This document shows positions 24,529-31,437 of a stretch of 64,000 nt of DNA, piece after piece. The translations under genes were made by a program, and so were the position numbers. The number at the start of each line of letters is the position of its first letter. Position 1 is the stretch's first letter. Below the pieces are notes generated by a model. That model did not search any database, had not been told where the DNA came from, and was given only the letters and a program-made list of their open reading frames with translations. This DNA is from CAYWEM01 sp964457225 (GTDB lineage Bacteria > Acidobacteriota > Aminicenantia > UBA2199), in contig CAYWEM010000008.1 in the NCBI GenBank assembly GCA_964457225.1, forward strand, positions 75,531 through 139,530. Direction: 5' to 3'.

Positions 24529-24999
24529 ATGAACATCGCTGATTTTCTCAAGGAAGATAACGTCTTCACGGCCTTGAACACCAGTTATGAAAATACCTCG
24601 GCTTTTTACAACGATTTCGCCCTTTTCCTGCAGGAAAGAAAGCTTATCACCGATCCCCAGCGTATCAAGAGGCTTTTCATAAAGAGGGAAAGCCTGCAGT
24701 CAACCGGCATAGGCCGGGGAGCCGCCGCCCCCCACATCTATTCCGACGAGTTCGGCGAATTCCTGTTCGCCCTGGCTTTTATCCGCCGCGGCATCGACTT
24801 CAAAGCCCAGGACCGGAAACCGGTTCACCTGGTGTTCCTGTTGATGAGTTCAGAGGAAGAAGTCGGCCTGCATTTGAAACTGCTGGCCCGGGTGGCCAGG
24901 CTGGTCAGGGATACCGACGTGGCCGAAGCTTCCGTTAAGGCCGCTGACGGAAATGAGGTCCTGAGCCTGGTCCTGGATCGGGAAAAACGGCTGGACTGA
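24529..24999 (+). CDS. PTS EIIA (fructose/nitrogen-type, PTS_EIIA_2) domain protein
   Basis: 156 residues covering a single EIIA-type-2 domain. The phosphorylation site region is RESLQSTGIGRGAAAPHIYS, in which the histidine of 'APHI' is the expected phosphate acceptor. Later core strands read FGEFLFALAFIRRGIDF and VHLVFLLMSSEEEVGLHLKLLARVARLV. No EIIB/EIIC, HPr or EI gene lies nearby, so this is a solitary regulatory EIIA (PtsN-like) or serves a distant system. It stands alone between convergent and divergent neighbours with its own promoter. Confidence 0.88.
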   Translation: MNIADFLKEDNVFTALNTSYENTSAFYNDFALFLQERKLITDPQRIKRLFIKRESLQSTGIGRGAAAPHIYSDEFGEFLFALAFIRRGIDFKAQDRKPVHLVFLLMSSEEEVGLHLKLLARVARLVRDTDVAEASVKAADGNEVLSLVLDREKRLD

Positions 25000-25017
25000 G
25001 TCCGCCGTCCGGTCTGC

Positions 25018-25242
25018 TCAGATCTCTTTTTTCCAGAACAGGGCCAGTCCCTGCTTGCCGAAAAACAATTGTACCAATTCCCAGCCTTCCCGGCCGCGTT
25101 CGTTCAACAACCCGCTCAGGTTGGCCAGCTGAGCCCCGGGGATGGCTTCCGGCCGGCAGCTGCCTTCCGGAGTGCAGAAATAGGCTACTTCCTGGAATTG
25201 CGCGCTGTCGTGCAGGCTTACTTCGTATTTGTAGCTTTTCAT
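25018..25242 (-). CDS. Small DUF4177-like protein
   Basis: 74 residues from the ATG at 25242, preceded by GGAGG; an in-frame upstream extension would cross the gene's own promoter. The sequence KSYKYEVS at the start and LNERGREGWELVQLF ... LALFWKK at the end match the small DUF4177 family ('YeY......lN..g.eGWelv......'). The function of the family is unknown. It converges with the EIIA gene, 18 bases apart. Confidence 0.7.
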   Translation of the reverse strand: MKSYKYEVSLHDSAQFQEVAYFCTPEGSCRPEAIPGAQLANLSGLLNERGREGWELVQLFFGKQGLALFWKKEI

Positions 25243-25258
25243 GAAACCTCCGCCGCCT

Positions 25259-25287
25259 ATTTTAGCGCAAGGAGCAATCCCGGTAAA
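25259..25287 (-). promoter_or_regulatory. Promoter of the DUF4177-like gene
   Basis: Minus strand TTTACC (25282-25287), 17-base spacer, TAAAAT (25259-25264), short leader containing GGAGG. Confidence 0.6.
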
Positions 25288-25324
25288 CCCGGGCCCGGCC
25301 TGGAAAGCCGACTTGCCCCCGCGG

Positions 25325-25353
25325 TTGCATTTCCCGCTTTTCTCAATTACAAT
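25325..25353 (+). promoter_or_regulatory. Promoter of the zinc-ribbon gene, leaderless geometry
   Basis: TTGCAT (25325-25330), 17-base spacer, TACAAT (25348-25353), seven bases, ATG at 25361. No ribosome site. Confidence 0.65.
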
Positions 25354-25360
25354 GCAGGTC

Positions 25361-25618
25361 ATGGAAGACATTTTCGAAATTGATTGTCCAGTCTGCCGCT
25401 GCCGCCTCTGGGTGGATTCCGGAGATAAGCGGGTGATCGATCACAAGCGTTCCGAGAAGCGGGTGAATTCTTCACTGGAGGAACTCCTGCTCAAAGAAAA
25501 AGAAAAGAAGGAAAAAGTTGAAGAACGCTTCAAAAAGGCCGGTGAACTGGAAAAAGCAAAGAAAAAGCAGGCGGAAGAGCTGTTTTTTCAGTCTATGAAG
25601 GAAAATCCAGAATCATGA
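25361..25618 (+). CDS. Small zinc-ribbon / coiled-coil protein
   Basis: 85 residues. The N-terminus has FEIDCPVCRCRLWVD, a single CxxC (with a third Cys) that looks like half a zinc ribbon; no second CxxC is visible, so metal binding may need a partner. Residues about 35-80 are almost wholly K and E (KEKEKKEKVEERFKKAGEL), predicting a long charged helix or coiled coil. The start at 25361 is supported by the -10 ending seven bases upstream. The next gene (PC4-like) starts ten bases after the stop. I do not recognise a family. Confidence 0.6.
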   Translation: MEDIFEIDCPVCRCRLWVDSGDKRVIDHKRSEKRVNSSLEELLLKEKEKKEKVEERFKKAGELEKAKKKQAEELFFQSMKENPES

Positions 25619-25628
25619 GGAGACCAGC

Positions 25629-25931
25629 ATGGAATTCCAGGAATTGAAAGAAAAGGTATTGCGCGAATTGCCCCGGACCGAGTTGGATTTTTTACCCGAT
25701 TCTCCCGACACCCTGAATCTCGGCTACCTGGAAACCGGCCAGACCCAGAGGCTGGTTTTTTCCGTTTCCCAGTACCGCGGTAAAAAATTTTTTGACGTCC
25801 GCACCTGGTACCAGGAAGACTCGGGGCAATGGAAACCGACCAAAAAAGGCGTCCATCTTTCCTTTGAAAGATTTGCCGATTTCCGGGAAAACCTGGCCTT
25901 GTTCGAGCCGGTCATCGCCCTGGACAAGTAA
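25629..25931 (+). CDS. PC4/YdbC-like single-strand nucleic-acid-binding protein
   Basis: 100 residues. The second half, 'RGKKFFDVRTWYQEDSGQWK' followed by 'PTKKGVHLSFERFADFRENL', matches the transcriptional coactivator p15 (PC4) C-terminal domain found in small bacterial YdbC-type proteins, which bind single-stranded DNA as dimers. A ribosome site (GAGGAG) lies before the ATG. It is co-directional with the small coiled-coil gene and probably in one operon. The stop is six bases from the convergent oxidase gene. Confidence 0.8.
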   Translation: MEFQELKEKVLRELPRTELDFLPDSPDTLNLGYLETGQTQRLVFSVSQYRGKKFFDVRTWYQEDSGQWKPTKKGVHLSFERFADFRENLALFEPVIALDK

Positions 25932-25937
25932 CCGGAT

Positions 25938-27311
25938 TCAAAAGATCTTGCCGGGGTTGAGCAGGCCCTCGGGATCGAAAACCTGCTTGATCCTGCGGAA
26001 CAATTCCATTTCAGCTGCGGAGAACTGCAGGTTCATGTAAGGTTTCTTGCTCAGCCCGATTCCGTGTTCACCCGAAATTGAGCCGCCGAGTTCGAGCACC
26101 CGTGAAAATATCCTTTCCACCAGCTCCTCCGCCCGCTTCACCTGGGCCTGGTCGCGGTCATCGATCATGATGTTGGTATGAATATTGCCGTCGCCCATGT
26201 GGCCGAACAGCACTACCTGCAGGTCATTCTTCTCAGCCAGGTCCTTGATGAAGGTAATGGCCTCGGGGATGTGTCCCGTGGGCACGACTATATCCTGGTT
26301 GATCTTCTTTTTGTTCAGCCGGGCCACCGCCGGTGACAGGCTGCGACGTATTTCCCAGAGTTTTTCCTGGTCGGCCTTGTTTTCGGCGCTTTCCATGCCC
26401 TGCATTGAATGCCTGGAACACAGTTCCAGCAAGCGGCTCTGTTTGAGCCTGACTTCCTCGGCGTCGCCGTCAATCTCGATCAGCAATACCGCCCCGGTGT
26501 CTTCGGCGATTTTTTGCCGGTTGTATTCGGAGACCGCCAGCAGTGATGAACGGTCCATGAATTCGATCACCGCCGGATCCACGCCGCCGTGAACCAGGTT
26601 CTGGAAAAACGAGGAACAGGCCTGGATATCACTGAAATCGAGCCGGAACATCAGGCGCCTGTCCGGCAGGGGGCGCAGGCGCAGGGTGATGCCGGTGATC
26701 ACCGCCAGGGTTCCTTCCGAGCCCACCAGCAGGGATTTGAGGTCGTAGCCGGCGACATCCTTTACGGCCTCGCTGCCGCAGTAAATGCTTTCTCCGTTCA
26801 TCAGCAGGGCTTTCAGGGCCAGCACGTAATCCCCGGTAACGCCGTATTTGAAACAGCGCGGTCCGCCGGCGTTTTCCGCGACATTACCGCCGATGGTCGA
26901 GGTTTTCAGGCTGGCCGGGTCAGGCGGGTAAAAAAGACCGACCCGGGCCGCCGCCTCCTGCAGGTCGCCGGTGATCACCCCAGGTTCGACCTGGGCCAGG
27001 AAGTTTTCCCGGTCCAGGCGGAGAATGCGGTTCATCCTGGTCATGGCCAGCACCAGTCCGCCACGGCAGGCCAGTGAGCCGCCGCTGTAGCCGACGCCCG
27101 CCCCCCGGGGAGTCAGGAACAGTCGGTGTTCCCGCGCCAGGGCCATGACGGCCGCGACCTGGGTTTCGTTTTGCGGCAGGCAGACTCCGTCCGGCATGCA
27201 GGACAGCGAAGTGGCGTCGTAGGCATAGGCGGCCAGGTGTTCGGGTTCATGGAGAAAGCCTTCCCGGCCCAGCAGGCGGATGAGTTTCCGTTGAACTTCT
27301 TTGGCCAGCAT
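25938..27311 (-). CDS. FAD-linked oxidase, glycolate/lactate dehydrogenase GlcD type
   Basis: 457 residues. FAD-binding-4 (PCMH) domain in the first half with FLTPRGAGVGYSGGSLACRG, the 'VEPGVITGDLQ' and 'TIGGNVAENAGGPRCFKYG' signatures; FAD-oxidase C-terminal domain in the second half with VLFGHMGDGNIHTNIMI and SGEHGIGLSKKPYM. This is the GlcD/LDH family that oxidises 2-hydroxyacids. There is no adjacent GlcE/GlcF or Fe-S subunit, so the electron acceptor and exact substrate (glycolate, D-lactate or 2-hydroxyglutarate) cannot be told. A promoter and GGAGG ribosome site precede it. Confidence 0.9.
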   Translation of the reverse strand: MLAKEVQRKLIRLLGREGFLHEPEHLAAYAYDATSLSCMPDGVCLPQNETQVAAVMALAREHRLFLTPRGAGVGYSGGSLACRGGLVLAMTRMNRILRLDRENFLAQVEPGVITGDLQEAAARVGLFYPPDPASLKTSTIGGNVAENAGGPRCFKYGVTGDYVLALKALLMNGESIYCGSEAVKDVAGYDLKSLLVGSEGTLAVITGITLRLRPLPDRRLMFRLDFSDIQACSSFFQNLVHGGVDPAVIEFMDRSSLLAVSEYNRQKIAEDTGAVLLIEIDGDAEEVRLKQSRLLELCSRHSMQGMESAENKADQEKLWEIRRSLSPAVARLNKKKINQDIVVPTGHIPEAITFIKDLAEKNDLQVVLFGHMGDGNIHTNIMIDDRDQAQVKRAEELVERIFSRVLELGGSISGEHGIGLSKKPYMNLQFSAAEMELFRRIKQVFDPEGLLNPGKIF

Positions 27312-27328
27312 TTGATTCCTCCCGCCGG

Positions 27329-27357
27329 ATTATAAATGGAAACAGATGCATGGTAAA
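27329..27357 (-). promoter_or_regulatory. Promoter of the GlcD-type gene
   Basis: Minus strand TTTACC (27352-27357), 17-base spacer, TATAAT (27329-27334); leader with GGAGG then the ATG at 27311. Confidence 0.65.
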
Positions 27358-27389
27358 GCAGGCCCCGGGTTTTACGGTCCTAGCGGTCG

Positions 27390-27418
27390 TTGATTTCCAA
27401 CCGGGCCTGCAGTAAAAT
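27390..27418 (+). promoter_or_regulatory. dnaJ operon promoter, leaderless geometry
   Basis: TTGATT (27390-27395), 17-base spacer, TAAAAT (27413-27418), six bases, ATG at 27425. No inverted repeat resembling the HspR (HAIR) operator is seen here. Confidence 0.7.
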
Positions 27419-27424
27419 ATCGTC

Positions 27425-28519
27425 ATGAAGAACTTCTATCAGGTTCTGGGCATAGAAAAAAGCGCCAGCCTGGCTGAAATCAAGAAAGCCTACCGCAAGC
27501 TGGCCCGCAAGTATCATCCGGATTTGAACCCGGGCGACAAGGCCGCGGAACAGAGATTCAAGGAAATCACCGAAGCTTACGAAGTGCTGAAAGACAGTGA
27601 AAAAAGAAAGCAATACGACAATTTCGGCCGGGTCGGGCCGAATTTCAATACCGGCCGCGGTCGCGGGGATTTCGAGGGATTCGATTTCTCTTCCAGCGGC
27701 GGCAGTACTTTCGGTGACATTTTTGAAACCATTTTCGGCGGAGCCCAGGCCGGCGGTTTTCCGGAAAACGTTCCCCAGCGCGGAGAAGACCTTCATTACT
27801 CGATGAGCCTGAGCTTCATGGATGCCGCCGTGGGTATTGAAACTCCCATCCAGGTTAGCCACAAGGAAGTCTGCCCGGATTGCGGCGGCCAGGGTGTCAA
27901 GGCCGGGGCCGGGAGATCGGCCTGTTCGACCTGCGGAGGCAAGGGCCGGGTTCAGAAACAATCGGGCTTCATGAAGTTCAGCAGTCCCTGCCCGGCATGC
28001 CGCGGCAGTGGAAGTGCGCCGGGTCCGGCCTGTCCGACCTGTCACGGTGAAGGAAGAATGGAGAAGGTGGTGCGCATCAGGGTGCGAATCCCGGCCGGGG
28101 TTGAAGGCGGCTCCAAGGTGCGTCTGCCGGGCAAGGGGAACAGCGGATTACGCGGAGGTCCGCCCGGCGACCTGATCATAACCATCAACGTTACTCCGCA
28201 CAAGATTTTCCGCCGCCAGGGACAGAACCTGGAAATGGTACTGCCGGTGACCTACGGCGAGGCCGCCCTGGGGGCCAAGATAGAAGTTCCCACCCTGAGC
28301 GGAAACACGGTTTTGAAAGTTCCGCCCGGAACCCTGTCCGGACAAAAACTGCGGCTCAAGGGGCTGGGTTTTATCAATCCCAAGAGCAAACTTTCCGGAG
28401 ACATGATCGTGGAAATCAAGATCGTGCCGCCGCCGACCAAGGATTTGCGGGTGCGGGAATTGTTGAAGGAAATCGAGCGGGTCGCGCCTTACGATCCGCG
28501 GCAGGGAATCGCTGAATGA
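27425..28519 (+). CDS. dnaJ: Chaperone DnaJ (type I Hsp40)
   Basis: 364 residues. J domain (about 1-70) with the HPD tripeptide in KYHPDLNPG; G/F-rich linker (about 75-115); four zinc-finger CxxCxGxG motifs (CPDCGGQG, CSTCGGKG, CPACRGSG, CPTCHGEG; about 155-215); then the two C-terminal substrate-binding barrels. It stimulates DnaK ATPase and hands over unfolded clients. dnaK and grpE are not in the window. First gene of a four-gene operon with a MerR/HspR regulator, a sigma factor and a DnaC-like ATPase, with overlaps of 4, 17 and 4 bases. Confidence 0.95.
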   Translation: MKNFYQVLGIEKSASLAEIKKAYRKLARKYHPDLNPGDKAAEQRFKEITEAYEVLKDSEKRKQYDNFGRVGPNFNTGRGRGDFEGFDFSSSGGSTFGDIFETIFGGAQAGGFPENVPQRGEDLHYSMSLSFMDAAVGIETPIQVSHKEVCPDCGGQGVKAGAGRSACSTCGGKGRVQKQSGFMKFSSPCPACRGSGSAPGPACPTCHGEGRMEKVVRIRVRIPAGVEGGSKVRLPGKGNSGLRGGPPGDLIITINVTPHKIFRRQGQNLEMVLPVTYGEAALGAKIEVPTLSGNTVLKVPPGTLSGQKLRLKGLGFINPKSKLSGDMIVEIKIVPPPTKDLRVRELLKEIERVAPYDPRQGIAE

Positions 28520-28905
28520 AGGAAAAGACCTATCTCATATCAGCGGTGGCCACCAAGTACAGCATCCACCCGCAGACCCTGAGACTCTACGAGCGGGAAG
28601 GCCTGCTCATTCCTTCCAGGTCCAAGGGCAACACCAGGCTGTACACCGATGAAGACCTGAAAAAACTCGAATTCATTCTTACCCTGACCAGGGAAATGGG
28701 GGTCAACCTGGCCGGGATAGAAATAGTCTGCAACATGAAAGAAAAAATGGAAAGGATGCAGGATGAGTTCTCTCGCTTCCTGGAGGAACTGAAGCAGGAG
28801 TTTTTCCGCGGTCGCGAAGATGTTTTCGAGCAGAAAAAAAGCGCCATCGTCAAGTTTTCCTCCAGCACTGTGACCCTTTTCAAGCAGGATGAAAAGAAAT
28901 CCTGA
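28516..28905 (+). CDS. HspR-like MerR-family regulator
   Basis: 129 residues. N-terminal MerR winged helix (about 6-75): SAVATKYSIHPQTLRLYERE and GLLIPSRSKGNTRLYTDEDL, the recognisable HspR form, where the arrangement 'HPQTLRLYEREGLL' is shared with HspR of Actinobacteria. A C-terminal coiled coil (about 75-115) provides the dimer interface. HspR represses dnaK/dnaJ/clp genes with DnaK as co-repressor. The gene overlaps dnaJ by four bases (ATGA) and the following sigma gene by 17, so regulator, chaperone and sigma factor are made together. Confidence 0.85.
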   Translation: MKEKTYLISAVATKYSIHPQTLRLYEREGLLIPSRSKGNTRLYTDEDLKKLEFILTLTREMGVNLAGIEIVCNMKEKMERMQDEFSRFLEELKQEFFRGREDVFEQKKSAIVKFSSSTVTLFKQDEKKS

Positions 28906-29731
28906 AACCCTGAATTCGCTGCGGCTTTATTTTCAAAGCGTTAAAAGGATCCCGATTCTCAGTCCCGAAGAAGAAAGAGACCTGATTTCCCGGGCCCAGG
29001 CCGGAGAAAGGAAGGCTTTCATAAAACTGATCGTTTCCAACCAGCGCATAGTCATCAAGGAGGCCCTGCGCTACTGTTTCAAGGACGACAACCTGCTGGA
29101 CATGATAATGGAAGGCAACAAGGGACTGATCATGGCCTTGCGCAAGTTTGAGCTGGATCGCGGCACCCGGTTTTTCACCTATGCCCTCTGGTGGGTGCGC
29201 AGTGAAATCAGGCGCTTCATTTCCAAGAACCAGAACATAATTTCTCTGCCCGATATCTTTTACAATGATTACCTGAAGTTCAAGAAGGCAAATTACCATT
29301 TACTGCGAAAACTCGGGCACCAGCCCACGGAAAGCGAACTGGCCGCTTACCTGGAAATACCGCTGAAAAAAGTGAAAGTGCTGAAAGCGGTGCCGGAAGA
29401 CGTCGTATCCCTTGACAAAAGCATCAACGACGACAACCATGAAAGCCTGTCGGCGATTCTTCCGGACCAGACGGCGGACAACCCGGAGAAAATCCTGATG
29501 GGCGTGGCGCTCAATGATCTGCTGGCCGAAGAGCTTGAAGATCTCTCGGAACGCGAAGCCGAGATAATCCGCCTGCGTTTCGGCTTCCATGGCCGGGATC
29601 CGATGAAACTGAGGGAAATCGCCAAGAAACTCAACATGAGCGCCGAAGGGGTCCGGCGCATTGAAATCAAGGCCCTGGCCAAGATGCGGGCCAAGCTGGC
29701 CAAGCAGGGAATTTACGGAGTGCTCAATTGA
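28889..29731 (+). CDS. Alternative sigma-70 family sigma factor (RpoH/RpoD-like)
   Basis: 280 residues. Region 1.2 'NSLRLYFQSVKRIPILSPEEE', region 2 with NLLDMIMEGNKGLIMALRKF and RGTRFFTYALWWVRSEIRRF, region 3 with the RKLGHQPTESELAAYLEIP stretch, and region 4 with EREAEIIRLRFGFHGRDPMK and the helix-turn-helix LREIAKKLNMSAEGVRRIE. It has no long region 1.1, so it is a group 2/3 factor close in layout to RpoH and to short RpoD-like proteins. Its place after dnaJ-hspR suggests control of heat-shock or stress genes, but promoter specificity cannot be read off. Confidence 0.9.
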   Translation: MKRNPETLNSLRLYFQSVKRIPILSPEEERDLISRAQAGERKAFIKLIVSNQRIVIKEALRYCFKDDNLLDMIMEGNKGLIMALRKFELDRGTRFFTYALWWVRSEIRRFISKNQNIISLPDIFYNDYLKFKKANYHLLRKLGHQPTESELAAYLEIPLKKVKVLKAVPEDVVSLDKSINDDNHESLSAILPDQTADNPEKILMGVALNDLLAEELEDLSEREAEIIRLRFGFHGRDPMKLREIAKKLNMSAEGVRRIEIKALAKMRAKLAKQGIYGVLN

Positions 29732-30438
29732 AAGCGAAAGAATGCCAAGCATGCCGGGGCAGCGGCTGGATTTTCAGCGAAGAAAACGGAATCGAAAGAG
29801 TACGGGTCTGCAACTGCCGGAAACTGGAATCTTTCCTGGCCGGCAGTGAACGGGCCAACATCCCGGTTCGCTTTTCCGGGGTTGAATTGAAAAGCTTTTT
29901 CCCGGACCAGGAACAGCCCAGCCAGAACAAGGTCCTGCAGGCCGCCTCTGATTTTGTGCGTGATTACCCGGCCGTTTCAGGCGGGCTCTTACTGCAGGGA
30001 CCGACCGGGACCGGCAAGACCAGGATTCTCTGCTCCATGGCCAATGAATTGCTGAAAAAGGGTTTTTCCGACCTGCTCTACTTCGACTGGAACGACCTGG
30101 TGCGCGATTCCCGGGGCAGCGAGGATGCCGCCGGCCGCCGGGATTTCAATTACTTTTTCAGCCTGTTCCAGCGACTGGCGGAAGTGGAACTGCTCATCCT
30201 GGACGAGCTGGGTTCGGCGCGCCTGACGCCCTGGCTGGAAGAGAACCTGTTTTTCCTGGTCAACCGGCGTTACAACAACAACCGGATCACCTTGTTCGCC
30301 AGCAATTTTTTCGATGAGCGTTTGAACAACGAGGAACTGCTGGTGGAAAGAATAGGAGCCCGGGCGCGCAGCCGCATCTACGAGATGACCAGGGTGCTGG
30401 TCGTCCAGGGCTTCGACTATCGCCAGCGTTACAGGTAA
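29728..30438 (+). CDS. DnaC/DnaI-like AAA+ ATPase
   Basis: 236 residues from a TTG start that overlaps the sigma-gene stop (TTGA). An N-terminal zinc-binding-like segment has CQACRGSG and VCNCRK (Cys at about 5, 8, 27, 29). The ATPase part has Walker A LLLQGPTGTGKTRIL (about 90-104), Walker B VELLILDELGSAR (about 152-165), sensor-like TLFASNFF and an arginine-rich tail (ERIGARARSRIYEM). This layout matches the DnaC/DnaI helicase-loader group and IstB-like proteins. A role in loading DnaB is plausible; being in a heat-shock operon is unusual. Confidence 0.82.
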   Translation: MKAKECQACRGSGWIFSEENGIERVRVCNCRKLESFLAGSERANIPVRFSGVELKSFFPDQEQPSQNKVLQAASDFVRDYPAVSGGLLLQGPTGTGKTRILCSMANELLKKGFSDLLYFDWNDLVRDSRGSEDAAGRRDFNYFFSLFQRLAEVELLILDELGSARLTPWLEENLFFLVNRRYNNNRITLFASNFFDERLNNEELLVERIGARARSRIYEMTRVLVVQGFDYRQRYR

Positions 30439-30455
30439 TCCGGTTCAGCTCGGTT

Positions 30456-31382
30456 TCAGCGGTTGACCTGGAAGGTGCGGTCTCCTTTTTTGAAGAAAGC
30501 GGCTATCTGGTTGGCCGCGGCTATGGCGGCGTTGATGTTGGCTTCCTCGGTCTGGGCGCCCATTTTCTTGGCCGTGAAAATGAAGCGGTCAGGGAAACTG
30601 GCCGCGATTTCATCCTTGCAGGCCGGGGCCACGTCGGAACCGTATTTGAAACCCGGTTTTTCGGCGAAAATCTTCAGCAGGGAAGGTTCATCGATTATTT
30701 CGGCCCGGGCGGTATTGATCAGCACGGCTCCGGGTTTGAGCAGGGAAAGCAGTTCGAAGTTGATGGATCCAGTGGTTTCCTTGGTCTTGGGCAGGTGCAG
30801 GGAGAGATAATCGCTTTCCCGGTACAGGTCCTGCACCCGGTCCAGCGGCCTGACCCCGTCTGCTTTCATCTTGTCGGCCGGCACGTACGGGTCGAAGCCG
30901 ATGATTTCCATGCCGAACCCCCCGGCGATCAGGGCCATGCAGCGCCCGATATTTCCGTAAGCGTGCAGGCCGATGGTCTTGCCCCGCAGCTCGGTCCCGG
31001 ATTTGCCGGCAAAACCTTTGCGGGCCAGGTAGAGCATCATGCTGAAGGCCAGCTCGGCCACGGCGTTGGCGTTCTGGCCCGGGGTGTTCATGGCGACTAT
31101 GCCTTTGGCGCTGGCTGCATTCAGGTCGATGTTGTCGTAGCCGGCCCCGGCCCGGACCACGATCTGCAGTTTTTCCGCGGCCGCGATCACTTCGGCGTCA
31201 ACCAGGTCACTGCGGATGATCAGGGCTTCGGCGTCTTTCACCGCGTTCAGCAGTTGACTCTTTTCGCTGTAGGATTCCAGCAGGGCGCAGTCGAACCCTT
31301 CCCGCTTGCAGATTTCGCTGATCCGGTCAACGGCGATTTTTGCAAAGGGTTTTTCGGTGGCAACCAGTATTTTTTTTGACAT
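30456..31382 (-). CDS. D-3-phosphoglycerate dehydrogenase-like 2-hydroxyacid dehydrogenase
   Basis: 308 residues, short (type III-like) PGDH without the C-terminal ACT domain. N-terminal half 'LIIRSDLVDAEVI..' and 'VVRAGAGYDNIDLNAASAKG'; NAD domain with GKTIGLHAYGNIGR (GxGxxG appears as AYGNIG) and FDPYVPADK. The active-site Arg is in INTARAEIIDEPSL and Glu in 'CKDEIAASFP', but the usual catalytic His in 'PHIG' is replaced by a Lys in TAKKMGAQT. Lys-type PGDHs are known (as in Entamoeba/Bacteroidetes-like enzymes), so activity is likely retained. It would open serine synthesis from 3-phosphoglycerate. GGAGG site before the ATG. Confidence 0.82.
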   Translation of the reverse strand: MSKKILVATEKPFAKIAVDRISEICKREGFDCALLESYSEKSQLLNAVKDAEALIIRSDLVDAEVIAAAEKLQIVVRAGAGYDNIDLNAASAKGIVAMNTPGQNANAVAELAFSMMLYLARKGFAGKSGTELRGKTIGLHAYGNIGRCMALIAGGFGMEIIGFDPYVPADKMKADGVRPLDRVQDLYRESDYLSLHLPKTKETTGSINFELLSLLKPGAVLINTARAEIIDEPSLLKIFAEKPGFKYGSDVAPACKDEIAASFPDRFIFTAKKMGAQTEEANINAAIAAANQIAAFFKKGDRTFQVNR

Positions 31383-31407
31383 TCATCCTCCTGATTTATG
31401 TTGCTTC

Positions 31408-31437
31408 ATTCTATAGAAAGAAAGAGATGCTTGTCAA
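31408..31437 (-). promoter_or_regulatory. Promoter of the PGDH-like gene
   Basis: Minus strand TTGACA (31432-31437), 18-base spacer, TAGAAT (31408-31413). The -35 overlaps the stop codon of the upstream polymerase/ligase-like gene. Confidence 0.5.
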
